DNA from: Microbulbifer sp. THAF38
GTDB lineage: Bacteria; Pseudomonadota; Gammaproteobacteria; Pseudomonadales; Cellvibrionaceae
Assembly (NCBI RefSeq): GCF_009363535.1
Contig: NZ_CP045369.1
Coordinates: forward strand, 3,049,001-3,113,000
DNA: 64,000 nt
Direction of reading: 5' to 3'
Part shown: in pieces, positions 49,729 to 58,830 of the stretch
How positions within the stretch are numbered: position 1 is the stretch's first letter
Layout: each line of letters opens with the position of its first letter
Made by a program: the position numbers and the translations under genes
Notes under the pieces: model-generated
Databases searched by the model: none
What the model saw: the letters and a program-made list of their open reading frames with translations, nothing else
What the model was told of the DNA's origin: nothing

Positions 49729-50618
49729 GTAGATTCTCCTTCAGCGCTCATCAGAGTGCGCTCCATTTTTCCCACCAGCCCACCAATCCCAAATTCCTTC
49801 GCCAGAGCCATAGCCAACTCCAGATCCACCGGCTGGGGACGCAAATCCATTACCTTGATACCAAGGGGAATATCCTCCACCAGGCTTGTCAGGCGTTTCG
49901 CCAGGCGCAACTGATCGGCATACTCTTGCAGCCGCCAGGCAAGCCCTTTTGCGCCTCTAATAGGCAGTGTTGCCACCCGCTCTCGCTGTGCCAACAGCGC
50001 TTCGACATCATCAAACTCTTCCAACAGGCGCGCCGCGGTCTTGGCGCCAATGCCGGGCACTCCAGGGATATCGTCACTGGTATCCCCCACCAGTGCCAGG
50101 TAGTCGGCAATCTGCGCGGGTCTTACGCCAAATTTCTGCTCAAGAGCCGCGCTGTCCATATGCTGGTTCGCAGCGAAGTCCCACAGACTGGAGGCTCCGC
50201 GAGCCAGCAACTGCCCCAGGTCTTTATCGCGACTCACAATAATCGGAGCGTGATTGCGCAACTTTCGCGTCAAAGTAGCTAGGATGTCGTCCGCCTCATA
50301 GCGCTCACTGGCGAAGCTGGCAATACCCAGGACTTCCGCCATCTCCCGGCAGGCCGCCAACTGGAAAGCCAGGGCCTCGTCTGGCAGTGCGCGACTGCAT
50401 TTATAGTCCGGGTAAAGCGTATTGCGAAAGCAACTGCCCAGAGATTCATCGAAAGCACAGGCGATATGGCGCGGGCTTCTCGCCAAAAGATCCAGCAGGA
50501 AGTTAGTGAAGCCGTAAACCGCCTCTGTGTCATAGCCGCTGCGGCTCTGCCAGTTAGGTGGCAAAGCGAAGTAGTAGCGAAAGATATAGACCGAGGAGTC
50601 GACCAGGTAACTACTCAC
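49725..50618 (-). CDS. xni: Flap endonuclease Xni-like 5'-3' exonuclease
   Basis: 297 aa, GTG start at 50618 (GGAG; GTGA overlap with epmC). PIN-type metal residues: YLVDSSVYIFRYYF, IACAFDESLGSCFRN, YEADDILATL, VSRDKDLGQLL and LALVGDTSDDIPGVPGIGAKTA (H3TH). A PolA N-terminal-like nuclease without polymerase. Trims flaps at Okazaki ends. Confidence 0.9.
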   Translation of the reverse strand: MSSYLVDSSVYIFRYYFALPPNWQSRSGYDTEAVYGFTNFLLDLLARSPRHIACAFDESLGSCFRNTLYPDYKCSRALPDEALAFQLAACREMAEVLGIASFASERYEADDILATLTRKLRNHAPIIVSRDKDLGQLLARGASSLWDFAANQHMDSAALEQKFGVRPAQIADYLALVGDTSDDIPGVPGIGAKTAARLLEEFDDVEALLAQRERVATLPIRGAKGLAWRLQEYADQLRLAKRLTSLVEDIPLGIKVMDLRPQPVDLELAMALAKEFGIGGLVGKMERTLMSAEGEST

Positions 50619-51211
50619 GATAGCTCCGACAGATGATAGGCGTCGCCATTCAATGGGTCTGGCTGGGTAAACGCCTCCGCGAGAGCCGCAGCAAAAGTAC
50701 GTGCACGCTGGTTGGGTCCCTCGGCACAGTAGCGTTGGACTTGGCGCCAAATCGCTTCTTTGAAACTATTGCTGGGGCCGAGGCCACTCTCCAAATTGTC
50801 TGCGCTGACGCGAAAACGAAGGCCACAGGCTCGGGCAAAAATCCATTCCAGCGCCTGGGGCTTGACCTCCACCTTCTCGAATTCGGCCTGTTGCTCGGCA
50901 CTGCGCCCATCCGGCGCGTACCAATAGCCGTAGTCCGGCAATTGCCGGCGGGCCTCGCCGGCCACGCACCAGTGAGCCACCTCATGCAAAGCACTGGCGG
51001 CATAATCCAGGGTGAACTCCACCTGGTGGTAGTCCTGCTGGTCCCCGGCGGGCCGATAGTAAGGCTCGGAAAAGCCGCCGCAAAGTCGGGTATTGAGCCC
51101 CTCTGGTGCGGCAAAACAACGGTTGAAGACCGCCACAATCCCTTCGGCAGTGGATCTGGCTTCAAGGGGTGTTTTAGAAACTGGAGCCATTTCTGGGTTA
51201 GGGGCAGGCAA
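50615..51211 (-). CDS. epmC: Elongation factor P hydroxylase EpmC
   Basis: TTG start at 51211 has GGAG 6 nt upstream, while the later ATG (51190) has none. Motif ASALHEVAHWCVAGEARRQLPDYGYWYAPDGR (metal HE..H) and EKVEVKPQALEWIF match EpmC/YfcM. It hydroxylates the beta-lysyl-lysine on EF-P. First gene of a five-gene minus-strand operon. The 304-nt gap upstream, to 51516, holds no gene I can support, only the divergent promoters and a CCCCgaggaGGGG stem. Confidence 0.93.
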   Translation of the reverse strand: MPAPNPEMAPVSKTPLEARSTAEGIVAVFNRCFAAPEGLNTRLCGGFSEPYYRPAGDQQDYHQVEFTLDYAASALHEVAHWCVAGEARRQLPDYGYWYAPDGRSAEQQAEFEKVEVKPQALEWIFARACGLRFRVSADNLESGLGPSNSFKEAIWRQVQRYCAEGPNQRARTFAAALAEAFTQPDPLNGDAYHLSELS

Positions 51212-51515
51212 GATGTTCTCCGGGGTACCGCAAAGGCGGGGACTATATCAACGGGGGCGCTTCGTTCAAAGTCGTGCCGCCTTAACAGGTGCTCCCAGGC
51301 CCGGTTGTATTTCTGTAAATCAACATATACCTTTATTCACAGGGAGGCCGCTGAGCACCCGTGAGTACCCGCCCTTTCAGCGTATTCCCCGAGGAGGGGT
51401 CTAAAGCAGTCAATTACCCTCCTGCCCCGGTCTTCCTTCAGAGATAGGGCCTTGGCAGTCGCACCTTAGATCTGATCGGAGACGGTAAATAACCGGCCCT
51501 GCCAGGAGGTGTTCC

Positions 51516-52202
51516 ATGACAGACCACAGCATCAACAATGTGGTTGACCTCTTCACCGGCGAGCCGATCGAAACTTCTGCGGACAGGCGCTTTATCCGCC
51601 TTTCGCCGGAGCTAGACGGCTTGGAAATGCTCTACTCCAACAACTCCAGTGGAACAGATCTATACAGTTTGAAAATACTCTGCTGGGGACTCAAAGCGAA
51701 TGGCGAGGTCGTAGGCCTCGTTCCCTGGTTAAACTCCATAGTGGCCTGTCCAGATATCAAGGACCCTTTGGACGGACGTTTCGAGGGCTACTATGACCCC
51801 GGCATTGAGGACATCTTTCACCATCCCCCCATCCACAAAGTCGTCGAGTTGGAGACTGCGGCGGAATACTTTGAGTATGAGAGCAGCAAGGCCGAGGAGG
51901 TGCTGCAGGAGATTCCCGACACCATTGGCACTCACGCAGTGTTTATGGATGAGGACCGGGAGAACCTGACACTGATCGAGGTCATCAGCTGGAGACTCCA
52001 CGCCGACGGCGCTATTCACGGTATGCTGATCGACCACGACGTGGTCGAGACCACCCCGGTGCTACCGGGGGATCACTGTTTATACCCGGCGCAGGAGAGT
52101 GAGGGCTTTCGCTACTTCTTCCAACACCACATCGCCAACAAAATCAAATCCGAGGACCCTGAGGCACTGGCCGCCATTGCCGCTCTGGTAACGACGCCAT
52201 AA
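51516..52202 (+). CDS. Hypothetical protein, 228 aa
   Basis: Excellent SD (AGGAGGTG). Acidic, soluble protein with two related halves: ILCWGLKANGEVVGLVPWLNSIVACPDI and VISWRLHADGAIHGMLIDHDVVETTPVLPG. Each half has (W-x-L-x-A-[NDG]-G). This internal duplication is visible by eye. No family recognised. Confidence 0.75.
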   Translation: MTDHSINNVVDLFTGEPIETSADRRFIRLSPELDGLEMLYSNNSSGTDLYSLKILCWGLKANGEVVGLVPWLNSIVACPDIKDPLDGRFEGYYDPGIEDIFHHPPIHKVVELETAAEYFEYESSKAEEVLQEIPDTIGTHAVFMDEDRENLTLIEVISWRLHADGAIHGMLIDHDVVETTPVLPGDHCLYPAQESEGFRYFFQHHIANKIKSEDPEALAAIAALVTTP

Positions 52203-52252
52203 GTACCAAGCGACCCAAGAGTCGATTAGAGGTTTCACCGGAAGTGTGTACC

Positions 52253-52280
52253 CCCGGTCCTGTCGAGACAGGGCCGGGGC
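52253..52280. terminator. Strong hairpin between two convergent genes
   Basis: 12-bp stem CCCCGGTCCTGT-CGAG-ACAGGGCCGGGG with one G-U. It lacks a U tract. It lies between the 228-aa gene (+) and tusA (-), so it may end both transcripts. Confidence 0.5.
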
Positions 52281-52293
52281 ATTCGCTGACCCA

Positions 52294-52524
52294 CTATTCC
52301 GCCTTCTTAATCCAAAAGACGAACTCGTCGTTCTCCTCCGCGTGCTGCACCAGTTCATAGCCGAGAAACTGGCAGAACTTGGGTACATCCCGCTGAGTCG
52401 AGGGATCGGTGGCCATCATCTTCAACACTTCCCCATCGGCGACATTTCGCACCGCTGAGTGCAGCATCATTACAGGTTCCGGGCACAACAGGCCGCGGGC
52501 ATCGAGGGTGTGATCAAACTTCAT
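52294..52524 (-). CDS. tusA: Sulfur carrier protein TusA
   Basis: 76 aa, ATG 52524. DARGLLCPEPVMMLHSAVRNVADGEVLKMMATDPSTQRDVPKFCQFLGY holds the catalytic Cys in LCPEPVM. It passes persulfide sulfur for 2-thiouridine and cofactor synthesis; MnmC in the same window acts on the same wobble uridine. Confidence 0.95.
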   Translation of the reverse strand: MKFDHTLDARGLLCPEPVMMLHSAVRNVADGEVLKMMATDPSTQRDVPKFCQFLGYELVQHAEENDEFVFWIKKAE

Positions 52525-52637
52525 GGTATTTATTGTGCGCAATTTAGCGCACTTCGTCATCAGGAAACTGGCTGTCGACTCTTCCGCAGACTGGCGCACT
52601 AGAATCCACTAAGACCCTATCGCGTTTTGGGGACATG

Positions 52638-52925
52638 ATGATCTATGTATTGATTGAACGGGAAATCGCCGCCGAGATGCAAAGCAGCTACGAGGAGGCC
52701 GCGCGCAGAATCCTCACCAGCGCCTACCGCACCGTGGGCTTTATCGAGGGGCAAACGTATATCGAAAGGGGCAATCCACTGCGCCGCTTTACTCTGTCCA
52801 AGTGGCAGTCCGAACTGCACTGGCAACACTGGTACACAAGCGAGGATCGGCGCGCCCAAATGGCCCAGCTAGCCCCTTTATTGGTGGGTCAGGAGCGCAT
52901 TACGATCCTGGAGACCGCTGCATAA
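52638..52925 (+). CDS. ABM (antibiotic biosynthesis monooxygenase)-like small protein
   Basis: 95 aa, start on the second ATG after GGGGAC. Ferredoxin-like: MIYVLIEREIAAEMQSSYEEAARRILTSAYRTVGFIEGQTYIERGNPLRRFTLSKWQSELHWQHWYTSEDRR. Typical ABM/YgiN pattern with FTLSKW and WYTSEDR. Substrate unknown; convergent with the hydrolase gene, 26-nt overlap of ends. Confidence 0.82.
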   Translation: MIYVLIEREIAAEMQSSYEEAARRILTSAYRTVGFIEGQTYIERGNPLRRFTLSKWQSELHWQHWYTSEDRRAQMAQLAPLLVGQERITILETAA

Positions 52926-53556
52926 AGCCCGCCGCCTTATCTATCGCCGAAGCCCAGTGTTGAGCCTGGGTATAGCCGCTGGCACGACGGGGTTTGAAAT
53001 CGTGGTCACCATCAGCCAGCCACTCAATCTCAATGGAATCCGACAACCCATAGGTCACCACCTCCTCGCGACTGCCAAGGGGGTCCCGGTCTCCCTGCAC
53101 AATCAGAGTGGGGCAAACACTATCCAACAGATGCTCAGTACGCAGCTTGTCCGGCTTGCCCTGAGGGTGGAATGGATACCCCAAGCAAATCAGCCCGGCA
53201 ATCAAACCCTGCTCGAAGCTTTTGTCCGCCAAAAGGCTCGCTACTCGCCCTCCCATAGACTTACCCCCAATAAACAGGGGTAGATCCCCCGCAAAACGCT
53301 CAATCTGCGCTTCAAAACACTCCTGCAACTGCGGCATGGTGTTTGGCGGCCGCTTGCTGCCACCACTGCGGCGCTGAACCATATAGGGAAACTCGAAACG
53401 CACCACTTCGATGCCCTGTTTACACAACCCAACAGCGAGCGCCTGCATAAAGTCGCTGTCCATAGGCGCGCCGGCACCATGGGCAAACAGAAAGCGCGCT
53501 TTAGGGGACTTAAGCGTTTGAGAGGCTTGGGGCCTATCGATAATGTATTCAGACAT
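52900..53556 (-). CDS. Alpha/beta hydrolase, KANL3/Tex30-like
   Basis: 218 aa. ARFLFAHGAGAPMDSDFM (oxyanion side), nucleophile elbow FIGGKSMGGRVASL with Ser, LICLGYPFHPQGKP, TLIVQGDRDPLG, and a late His in ADGDHDFKP. The full catalytic triad is visible. Substrate unknown. It overlaps yheU by 8 nt. Confidence 0.88.
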   Translation of the reverse strand: MSEYIIDRPQASQTLKSPKARFLFAHGAGAPMDSDFMQALAVGLCKQGIEVVRFEFPYMVQRRSGGSKRPPNTMPQLQECFEAQIERFAGDLPLFIGGKSMGGRVASLLADKSFEQGLIAGLICLGYPFHPQGKPDKLRTEHLLDSVCPTLIVQGDRDPLGSREEVVTYGLSDSIEIEWLADGDHDFKPRRASGYTQAQHWASAIDKAAGFMQRSPGS

Positions 53557-53773
53557 CGGCGGGCAAATCCTCTGCCAGCACCAGATTGACTGTCTCCTCG
53601 CCGGGATCGAACCAAATTACCACTTCGCCCGACTGCAACTGGCGGCGCAGGCTCGCCACCTTCTCCGGGAGCTCCACCTCGCGCTCACCATATTCGGTGC
53701 CCTCACGGGTGGCATACTCTTCCAATAGGTTTTGTAAGGTGTTGGGGTCCAACTGCGCAAAGGGAATGATCAT
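53549..53773 (-). CDS. yheU: YheU-family protein, 74 aa
   Basis: MIIPFAQLDPNTLQNLLEEYATREGTEYGEREVELPEKVASLRRQLQSGEVVIWFDPGEETVNLV matches the UPF0270/YheU pattern (IP...L.P.TL..L.E.....REGT.YG). Function unknown; cotranscribed with the hydrolase as in E. coli (yheT/yheU neighbourhood). Confidence 0.9.
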   Translation of the reverse strand: MIIPFAQLDPNTLQNLLEEYATREGTEYGEREVELPEKVASLRRQLQSGEVVIWFDPGEETVNLVLAEDLPADV

Positions 53774-53856
53774 ACAACTTTCATATCCAGAGGTGAGACG
53801 GGAGCGGCGAGCGCCACTCCCGGTATTTACCAGTATTGGTAGAAGGGCATTAAAAC

Positions 53857-54669
53857 TCAGGATTTCGGTTTGCGGAAGCGCAGGGTCATACGATCGCTCT
53901 CGCCGATGGCCAGGTACTTCTCTTTATCTTCATCGCCCAGGCGCAAAGAGGGCGGCAGGGTCCAAACGCCTTTCGGGTGCTTGGCGGTATCCTTCGGATT
54001 GGCGTTGACTTCACTAGCCTCTTCCAACTCAAAGCCGGCCTTCTTAGCCACTTCGATAACATATTCCTGGGTCACATAGCCGCTCTGGACCATGTCCTCT
54101 TTACTGGTACCTGGCTTGGCGCGGTGCTCCACTACACCGAGAACGCCACCGGGTTTCAGCGCGTTATAAAAGCTGGCAAAAGCCTTGTCTTCATAACCAC
54201 GGTACATCCAGTTGTGTACGTTACGGAAAGTCACTACCGCATCGGCGCTGCCTGCGGGGGCTATCTCACGACCGGTTTGCGGTGAGAATTCGGTGACTAC
54301 GACATTCTTGTAGGCTTTCTTATTGGCGGCCAGCTTGTCTTTGAAGCCCTTCAAAGAGCGCTGGTAGTAAGAAGACTCGCTATCCTCCGGGAAGTGCGCT
54401 GCATAGAGCTTGCCCTTCTCTCCCAGGTAGGGCCCGAGGATTTCGGTGTACCAGCCACCGCCGGGAGTGATTTCCACCACCGTCATATCTGGCTTAATAC
54501 CCAAAAATTCCAGGGTTTCCGCCGGGTTACGGTATTGGTCGCGTGCGGCGTACTCCTTGCTGCGGTGATCCCCCTTGATGACAGAATTCAGGTCGGCGGC
54601 CTGGGCGCCGCCAGCCAGGGCCAGGGCACCGGCCAGAGCCAGTAGGGATTTCTTGATATTGATCGTCAT
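53857..54669 (-). CDS. Exported class I SAM-methyltransferase-like protein
   Basis: 270 aa. A clear signal peptide (KKSLLALAGALALAGGAQA) precedes a methyltransferase fold: TVVEITPGGGWYTEILGPYLG, then ADAVVTFRNVHNWMYRG and LKPGGVLGVVEHRA. Periplasmic location of a SAM-type enzyme is odd because SAM is cytoplasmic. It may have lost methylation or bind another ligand. Family of this kind is widespread in marine gammaproteobacteria. Confidence 0.8.
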   Translation of the reverse strand: MTINIKKSLLALAGALALAGGAQAADLNSVIKGDHRSKEYAARDQYRNPAETLEFLGIKPDMTVVEITPGGGWYTEILGPYLGEKGKLYAAHFPEDSESSYYQRSLKGFKDKLAANKKAYKNVVVTEFSPQTGREIAPAGSADAVVTFRNVHNWMYRGYEDKAFASFYNALKPGGVLGVVEHRAKPGTSKEDMVQSGYVTQEYVIEVAKKAGFELEEASEVNANPKDTAKHPKGVWTLPPSLRLGDEDKEKYLAIGESDRMTLRFRKPKS

Positions 54670-54691
54670 AATCGTTCCTGTGTTGTTATCG

Positions 54692-54991
54692 TTAATCCAG
54701 CTTCGATCGCACGCTGTCGATCTTATCCTGTAATGACTGGTTCCGGTCCGTACGAGTTCCCAATTTCAGGCTGGTGGTGATGCGATCCGCGCCCATTGCG
54801 TGGACTCGCTCATGACAGGCTTTTACCGCTGCCATCACCGTATCCCAGTCCCCCTCTATGTTGGTGCCATAGGCATGTAGGTGGTGAGTGAGCCCGGCTT
54901 CCGCCAGCACCTTTTCACACTCCGCAACATACTTACTGACAGACACCCCCACACCCATGGGTATCACGCACAAATCGGCAATGACTTTCAT
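54692..54991 (-). CDS. Thiamine-binding MTH1187/YqgV-like protein
   Basis: 99 aa. MKVIADLCVIPMGVGVSVSKYVAECEKVLAEAGLTHHLHAYGTNIEGDWDTVMAAVKACHERVHAMGADRITTSLKLGTRTD is the family signature. Small tetrameric ferredoxin-like domain binding thiamine-related ligands. Divergent from gcvR. Confidence 0.9.
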   Translation of the reverse strand: MKVIADLCVIPMGVGVSVSKYVAECEKVLAEAGLTHHLHAYGTNIEGDWDTVMAAVKACHERVHAMGADRITTSLKLGTRTDRNQSLQDKIDSVRSKLD

Positions 54992-55133
54992 TGACAGTCC
55001 CTCGCTAAGTTACCGGTTATTCGGAAAAGAAAAATGGCTTTGAGATTGGACGATAGAGTTATCCGACGAGATCCTATTACAATGCAAGTGACACGTCTTT
55101 ACTGAAGCAAAGGAACCAAAAAGGGAACTAAAT

Positions 55134-55664
55134 ATGCAACAGCATCTCGTTATCTCCATGATCTGCAACGATAAGCCCGGTGTTGTAGAAAAGCTTTCTG
55201 CAGTCATTGCGGATAACGGAGGCAACTGGGAAGACAGCCATATGGCGCATTTCGCCGGAAAATTTGCCGGTATATTGCGCGTTGCCGTCCCTGGAGATAA
55301 AACCCAAGGCTTGAAGGATGCCCTCGCCAGTCTCGCCCAGGCTGGCTACAACCTGATTGTTGAAGACGCAATCGCCGTTACCACCAAGCCCCAACAGACC
55401 CTGACATTGAAGCTGGTAGGCAACGACCGCCCCGGCATTGTGCGGGAGATCTCCCGTGCACTCAGCGCTCACCATATCAATATGGATCAGCTGGAAACCA
55501 CCTACGGCAGCACTCCGTGGAGCGGTGAACCTCTGTTTACTGCCGAATGCATTATCAATGTGGACGAAGATATGGATCTCGATGGCCTGCGTGATGAACT
55601 CGACCAGATTGCCAATGAACTGGGGGTCGAGATCGACTGTGAGGAGATCGCCACTCCTCTCTAA
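55134..55664 (+). CDS. gcvR: Glycine cleavage system regulator GcvR-like (ACT protein)
   Basis: 176 aa with two ACT domains: LVISMICNDKPGVVEKLSAVIADNGGNWEDS (about 5-75) and LTLKLVGNDRPGIVREISRALSAHHINMDQLET (about 88-170). GcvR binds GcvA to repress gcv genes. AGGGA SD. A hairpin AGCCGGGC-CCATC-GCCCGGCT lies after the stop (55691-55711). Confidence 0.88.
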   Translation: MQQHLVISMICNDKPGVVEKLSAVIADNGGNWEDSHMAHFAGKFAGILRVAVPGDKTQGLKDALASLAQAGYNLIVEDAIAVTTKPQQTLTLKLVGNDRPGIVREISRALSAHHINMDQLETTYGSTPWSGEPLFTAECIINVDEDMDLDGLRDELDQIANELGVEIDCEEIATPL

Positions 55665-55690
55665 TTGTGGAATAATCCGCTGCCATACAA

Positions 55691-55711
55691 AGCCGGGCCC
55701 ATCGCCCGGCT
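55691..55711 (+). terminator. Hairpin after gcvR
   Basis: 8-bp GC-rich stem, 5-nt loop, no clear U run. It may be a weak terminator or a pause between gcvR and trmL. Confidence 0.4.
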
Positions 55712-55757
55712 CAAATCATCAAGCTAGATAGTACCGCTCCAGGGCGTCCGCCAAGCA

Positions 55758-56231
55758 ATGTTCAAAATTGTCCTATACCAACCGGAAATTGCCCCGAACA
55801 CCGGCAATATTATTCGACTTTGCGCCAACACCGGCGCCGAGCTGCACCTGATCGAACCCCTGGGTTTCGACATGGACGACAAACGCCTGCGCCGTGCCGG
55901 GCTCGATTACAGTGAATATAGCCGCGTGGTTCGCCACCCTGACTGGCAGGCTTTTATCGACAACGAAAAACCTGCGCGGGTGTTGGCCCTCTCCACCAAA
56001 GGCAGCCACAGTCATACCTCGGTGGAATACCAAGACGGCGATGCCATTGTGTTTGGCCCCGAAACCCGCGGTTTACCGGCAGAGTTTCTACAAATGGTGG
56101 GTCAAGAGAACACTCTGCGCATCCCCATGCGCGCCGAGAGCCGCAGTATCAACCTGTCCAACGCCGCCGCCATTGTGATCTATGAAGCTTGGCGACAGCT
56201 CGACTTCAACGGCGCCATAGACCAGCAGTAA
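55758..56231 (+). CDS. trmL: tRNA (cytidine/uridine-34-2'-O)-methyltransferase TrmL
   Basis: 157 aa SPOUT protein: PEIAPNTGNIIRLCANTGAELHLIEPLGF, IVFGPETRGLP, and the knot ending IPMRAESRSINLSNAAAIVIYEAWRQ. Modifies the wobble base of tRNA-Leu. Full length. Confidence 0.95.
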   Translation: MFKIVLYQPEIAPNTGNIIRLCANTGAELHLIEPLGFDMDDKRLRRAGLDYSEYSRVVRHPDWQAFIDNEKPARVLALSTKGSHSHTSVEYQDGDAIVFGPETRGLPAEFLQMVGQENTLRIPMRAESRSINLSNAAAIVIYEAWRQLDFNGAIDQQ

Positions 56232-56243
56232 GAATTTTTTGTT

Positions 56244-56783
56244 ATGCCAAGCTCCCAAGCTCCAATAGGCCTGTTTTACGGCTCCAGCACCTGCTACACC
56301 GAAATGGCCGCAGAAAAAATCCGCCAATATATTGGCCCCCAGTGGATCGACCTACACAACGTGGCCGAGGCGGATATCAACCTGGCCGAGGACTACGATT
56401 TCTTACTGTTTGGTATTCCCACCTGGGATTACGGGGAGCTGCAGGAAGATTGGGAGAATATCTGGGACGACCTGGCAGGGCTGGACCTGCACGGTAAGAC
56501 CGTCGCCCTGTTTGGGCTCGGCGACCAGGAAGGCTACCCAGAGTGGTTCCAAGACGCCCTGGGTTATCTGCACGCTCAACTGCTCGCCTGCGGCGCCCGT
56601 GCGGTAGGTTACTGGCCTGCCGAGGGCTATGAATTTGAGGAGTCCAAAGGGCTGACCGAAGATGGCAGCCAATTTGTTGGCCTCGCCCTCGATGAAGAGA
56701 ATGAATTTGACCTCAGCGAGGAGCGTATTAGCCGCTGGTGCGACCAGGTCATGCGCGAATTCGGCCTTAAGGACGGAGCCTGA
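56244..56783 (+). CDS. fldB: Flavodoxin FldB
   Basis: 179 aa. [20 protein letters not shown] (FMN phosphate loop), [45 protein letters not shown]. Long-chain flavodoxin, FldB type. 12 nt after trmL, overlapping no other gene; mnmC starts 13 nt on. Confidence 0.9.
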   Translation: MPSSQAPIGLFYGSSTCYTEMAAEKIRQYIGPQWIDLHNVAEADINLAEDYDFLLFGIPTWDYGELQEDWENIWDDLAGLDLHGKTVALFGLGDQEGYPEWFQDALGYLHAQLLACGARAVGYWPAEGYEFEESKGLTEDGSQFVGLALDEENEFDLSEERISRWCDQVMREFGLKDGA

Positions 56784-56796
56784 AGGTAGTATTGAA

Positions 56797-58776
56797 GTGA
56801 GCAAATCCGGCAAACACGCGGATATCCAGTGGCGCGAAGACGGCCAACCCCTGTCCCGCGCCTATGACGATATCTATTTCTCCACCGCCTCCGGCCTGGA
56901 GGAAACCCGCTACGTATTCCTGCAACAAAATGCGCTAGCGGAGCGCTGGGCAACCCTGCCTGAAAACGCCACTTTTACTATTGGCGAAACCGGCTTTGGT
57001 ACCGGTTTAAACTTTCTCGCCGCCTGGGAGCTATGGCTGAAAACCGCTCCAAAGAATGCGCAGCTGCACTTTATTACAGTGGAGAAATTTCCCCTGCATC
57101 CCCAGGATCTGCAGCGCGCCCTGGCACTGTGGCCACAACTGCAGCCCTACTGCCAAGCTTTGATTGAAGCCTACCCCCCATTATTGGCCGAAGGCGTTCA
57201 CCGCCTGCAGTTCGGTCCAGTAAAGCTAACTCTGATTATTGGGGAGGCCAGCCAGGCTTTAGATAGTTTGCGCATACAACAAGAGAACCGCGATCGGTAC
57301 GTCGATGCCTGGTTTCTGGATGGTTTTGCGCCGGCCAAGAATCCGGACATGTGGACTGAAGAGTTGTTCGCAAACATGGCCCGCCTGAGTCGACCCGGCG
57401 CCACTTTCGCCACCTTTACTTGTGCGGGACTGGTCAAGCGTGGCCTACGCGAGGCGGGCTTCGCCCTGCGTAAAGTGCCGGGATTTGGCAGCAAACGGGA
57501 AATGCTGTGCGGCACTCTGGAGCAGTTACATAACTCTCAGCACCATAACACTCCTTGGCACCTGCCCCGCAGCGAGCCACAGCAGCCGCAATCTGCCACA
57601 GTAATCGGTGGCGGTATTTCTGGCGCCACCATTGCCAGGGCACTCGCAGAGCGCGGTGTACAAGTACAAATTATTGAGCGCGGACCGGCCCCCGGCAGCG
57701 GCGGTTCCGGCAACGACCAGGGCATACTCTACGGCAAGCTCTCCCCCAAGCCGGGCCCCAATGGGGATTTCAATCTGCACGCCCTGATGTTCGCCCAGCG
57801 ATATTACAGGCAACACTGCCCGCAGCTCGCACATTTTAACGGCCTCTTACAACTGGCTCAGAGTGATAAGGAGAGGCTGCTACAGGAGCAGATCGCCACT
57901 AGCCTGACAGAGCACCAAGGGCAAAACCTGGCCCGAATGGCTTCTCATGAGGAGGCCAGTCAGCTAGCCGGTGTAGATCTCAGTTTTGGCGGGCTCTACT
58001 TCCCCAATGCGGGCTGGCTGGAACCCCAAAAAGTGTGCGCTGCGCTCCTGGAACACAAAAATATCACCCGATACCAGGGCACAGCAGTGGAAACACTGAC
58101 TCGCCAAGATGACAGATGGCTGCTGCGTACAGAAGGCAAAGAGATAGAAACGGAGGCGCTCATTCTCTGTGGAGCCAATGATATTCGCAGCTTTGCGCCG
58201 GCTGAAGCCCTACCCCTGCGGCCAATACGCGGCCAGGTCTCCCGAGTGCGCGCCACAGAGACCTCCGCAAAATTAAAAATTGCCCTCTGTGGCGAGGGCT
58301 ATATCACTCCGGCCCACGAGGGACGCCAGAGCTTCGGCGCCACCTTTAAACTCAAGGAAACCGCCACAGAGTTACGTGAAAGTGAGCATTGGGAAAACCT
58401 GCAGACACTGGCAGAACTGCTGCCACAGTTTGCCAAGGAATTTTCCAATCAGGATTTCTGTGGCCGCGCCGCTCTGCGCGCTGCTACACCGGATTACTTG
58501 CCAATTGCCGGACCAATTCCCGACTGGGAGTCCCTGGACAGCACCTACGCAAACTTGCGCAAAAACCGCAAATTATTGATCGCCGAGCGGTCGAACTATC
58601 AGGCGGGGCTCTACGTGATGGGCGGCCTTGGCTCCCGTGGTTTTACCTACGCGCCGCTAACGGCCGAATTACTCGCCAGCTGGATTATGGGTGGGCCCCT
58701 GCCTGTCAGCGCAGATCTGGCCAAAGCTTTACATCCAGCGCGCTTTGCCATCCGCGACCTGGGTAAAAATCGCTAA
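56797..58776 (+). CDS. mnmC: tRNA 5-methylaminomethyl-2-thiouridine bifunctional enzyme MnmC
   Basis: 659 aa, GTG start 56797. The N-terminal methyltransferase half has DIQWREDGQPLS, ETGFGTGLNFLAAWELW and DAWFLDGFAPAKNPDMW. The C-terminal oxidoreductase half has the FAD motif VIGGGISGATIARALAERG and GLYVMGGLGSRGFTYAPL. Completes mnm5s2U34. Both domains intact. Confidence 0.95.
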   Translation: MSKSGKHADIQWREDGQPLSRAYDDIYFSTASGLEETRYVFLQQNALAERWATLPENATFTIGETGFGTGLNFLAAWELWLKTAPKNAQLHFITVEKFPLHPQDLQRALALWPQLQPYCQALIEAYPPLLAEGVHRLQFGPVKLTLIIGEASQALDSLRIQQENRDRYVDAWFLDGFAPAKNPDMWTEELFANMARLSRPGATFATFTCAGLVKRGLREAGFALRKVPGFGSKREMLCGTLEQLHNSQHHNTPWHLPRSEPQQPQSATVIGGGISGATIARALAERGVQVQIIERGPAPGSGGSGNDQGILYGKLSPKPGPNGDFNLHALMFAQRYYRQHCPQLAHFNGLLQLAQSDKERLLQEQIATSLTEHQGQNLARMASHEEASQLAGVDLSFGGLYFPNAGWLEPQKVCAALLEHKNITRYQGTAVETLTRQDDRWLLRTEGKEIETEALILCGANDIRSFAPAEALPLRPIRGQVSRVRATETSAKLKIALCGEGYITPAHEGRQSFGATFKLKETATELRESEHWENLQTLAELLPQFAKEFSNQDFCGRAALRAATPDYLPIAGPIPDWESLDSTYANLRKNRKLLIAERSNYQAGLYVMGGLGSRGFTYAPLTAELLASWIMGGPLPVSADLAKALHPARFAIRDLGKNR

Positions 58777-58830
58777 TCGAGTTGGGAGCTGAGGCTTTTC
58801 TTAACTCCCATATTTGAGATATCCCCTGCT

